From positions 1 through 29,920 of the forward strand of contig JBFMFE010000051.1 of assembly GCA_040752295.1 (NCBI GenBank): a stretch of 29,920 nucleotides of DNA, given 5' to 3'. Of this stretch, positions 29,248 to 29,920 are shown piece after piece. A model generated the notes under the pieces. The model was not told where the DNA came from, ran no database searches, and worked only from the letters and a program-made list of their open reading frames with translations. Source of the stretch: JBFMFE01 sp040752295. Its GTDB lineage: Bacteria > UBP15 > UBA6099 > JBFMBQ01. Numbering within the stretch: position 1 is the first letter of the stretch; the number at the start of each line of letters is the position of its first letter. The translations under genes and the position numbers were made by a program.

Positions 29248-29920
29248 TCATCCGGACGCGCGTTTCAGCCCTGCGGGCGGCGCGGCGCGTCCGGCGGTTC
29301 TGCCGCGCGGGTCGAGCGGCAGGAAGAAACCCGCGCGCGTCCAGCCTTCCACACGGTCTATTCCGATGCGGCCCCCGTGGGCGGCGATGACGCGACGGCA
29401 CAGCGTCAGCCCCAGCCCGGCGGCGCCGGGGGTGTTCCCATGGAAAGGCTCGAACGCCTTCCGGGCATCCTCTTCGCGTATGGGCGCGCCGGTGTTCATT
29501 ATTTCGACCACCACCGCGGGAGCGTCGTCCACGTCCGCGGAAAACACCCTCGCCAGGACCTCTCCCCCGTCCCGCGCCGCCTGAACGGCGTTCATCAGCA
29601 GCTGCCACACCGCGAATTTCAACTGTTCCGCGTCGCCGCGGTTCACGGGCGGTTCCTCCTCGTAATCCCTCTCCACCTTCACTTCCGGCGGAAATGCTCC
29701 CCGCCCGACCGCCGCGGCGATGACCTCGTCCACCACTTTGTCCATGCGGCACATCACGAGCTTCGGCGGGCGCTCGGAGACGAAATGTCTGAGGTTGGCG
29801 GCGAACTGAAGGAGCGCCCGCGCCGACGCCGCGCACGAGCGCCACAGGGCGATGTTTTCGGCGGAATACAGGTTCGCGCCGAGTTCCGACAGCGGCTGCT
29901 GGAAACCTTCCACCGTTTCC
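29248..29920 (-). CDS. Sensor histidine kinase, C-terminal part (5' partial at window edge)
   Basis: The minus-strand frame is open to the window end, so the start and the phosphoacceptor His lie beyond 29920. The visible ~224 residues contain the end of the dimerisation region (SARALLQFAANLRHFV) and a GHKL ATPase domain: N box LKFAVWQLLMNAVQAA, an altered G1 box EIMNTGAPI (NTG instead of DxGxG), F box AFEPFHGNTPG and G2 box GAAGLGLTLCRRVIAAHGG. It ends with an Arg/Ala/Gly-rich tail. The stop codon is 9 bp from that of the sigma-54 activator on the other strand. Kinase and activator could form a regulatory pair, but the activator has a GAF rather than a receiver domain, so direct phosphotransfer between them is unlikely. 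Confidence 0.88.
   Translation of the reverse strand, partial: ETVEGFQQPLSELGANLYSAENIALWRSCAASARALLQFAANLRHFVSERPPKLVMCRMDKVVDEVIAAAVGRGAFPPEVKVERDYEEEPPVNRGDAEQLKFAVWQLLMNAVQAARDGGEVLARVFSADVDDAPAVVVEIMNTGAPIREEDARKAFEPFHGNTPGAAGLGLTLCRRVIAAHGGRIGIDRVEGWTRAGFFLPLDPRGRTAGRAAPPAGLKRASG

Overview
This window looks like a chromosomal segment from a high-GC, Gram-negative-type bacterium. Separate adjacent secD and secF genes, TRAP transport, an inositol-pathway isomerase, surface-glycan genes, a glycyl radical enzyme (an anaerobic enzyme class) and a NifA/NtrC-type regulator point to an anaerobic or facultative heterotroph, plausibly from an uncultured lineage. The sequence alone does not fix the phylum. 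Several AT-richer patches (about 14.0-14.9, 15.7-15.95, 21.0-21.95 and 27.2-27.6 kb) stand out from the GC-rich background.

Layout. 1-6018: the end of a two-CCG-domain iron-sulfur protein, a small CxxC protein, then a promoter-led cluster of a DUF5989 membrane peptide, a B12-binding radical SAM enzyme and two membrane-anchored SGNH hydrolases carrying TPR-like inserts. 6087-6473: hicB with only the first few codons of hicA left. 6451-10415: a promoter-led catabolic operon of iolB and a three-part TRAP transporter, interrupted by a 258-bp inverted-repeat element. 10456-10652: a 197-bp mini-element with the same ends as an IS21-like relic 12 kb away. 10727-13282 (minus): a glycyl radical enzyme preceded by a 73-74 bp tandem repeat and a promoter. 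13932-15722: an MNT/HEPN pair, a gene stub, two repeat elements and a small membrane-protein gene on the minus strand. 15928-20791: a consensus promoter followed by a Wlb-like amino-sugar and glycan operon (dehydrogenase, aminotransferase, GT4 glycosyltransferase, UDP-GlcNAc 2-epimerase). 20880-22705: tRNA-Ser(GCU), a twice-frameshifted nuclease-like pseudogene and a second MNT/HEPN pair. 22760-24244: a decayed IS21-like element ending two bases from the secF stop. 24247-26920 (minus): secF and secD. 27546-29238: a GAF/AAA+/Fis sigma-54 activator, converging on a partial histidine kinase.

How the genes fit together. The iolB-TRAP operon is a coherent uptake and catabolism unit for inositol-derived or uronate-like acids. 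The Wlb-like operon would build and transfer a 3-amino sugar derived from a UDP-HexNAc uronate. The DUF5989/radical SAM/SGNH cluster is the most plausible under-described system here and looks like a machine for modifying a cell-surface polymer or lipid. The accessory stretches next to the tRNA and the glycyl radical enzyme are built from MNT/HEPN pairs, gene stubs, an IS relic and several families of short palindromic or tandem repeats. Most of the unusual structure in the window is in these repeats.
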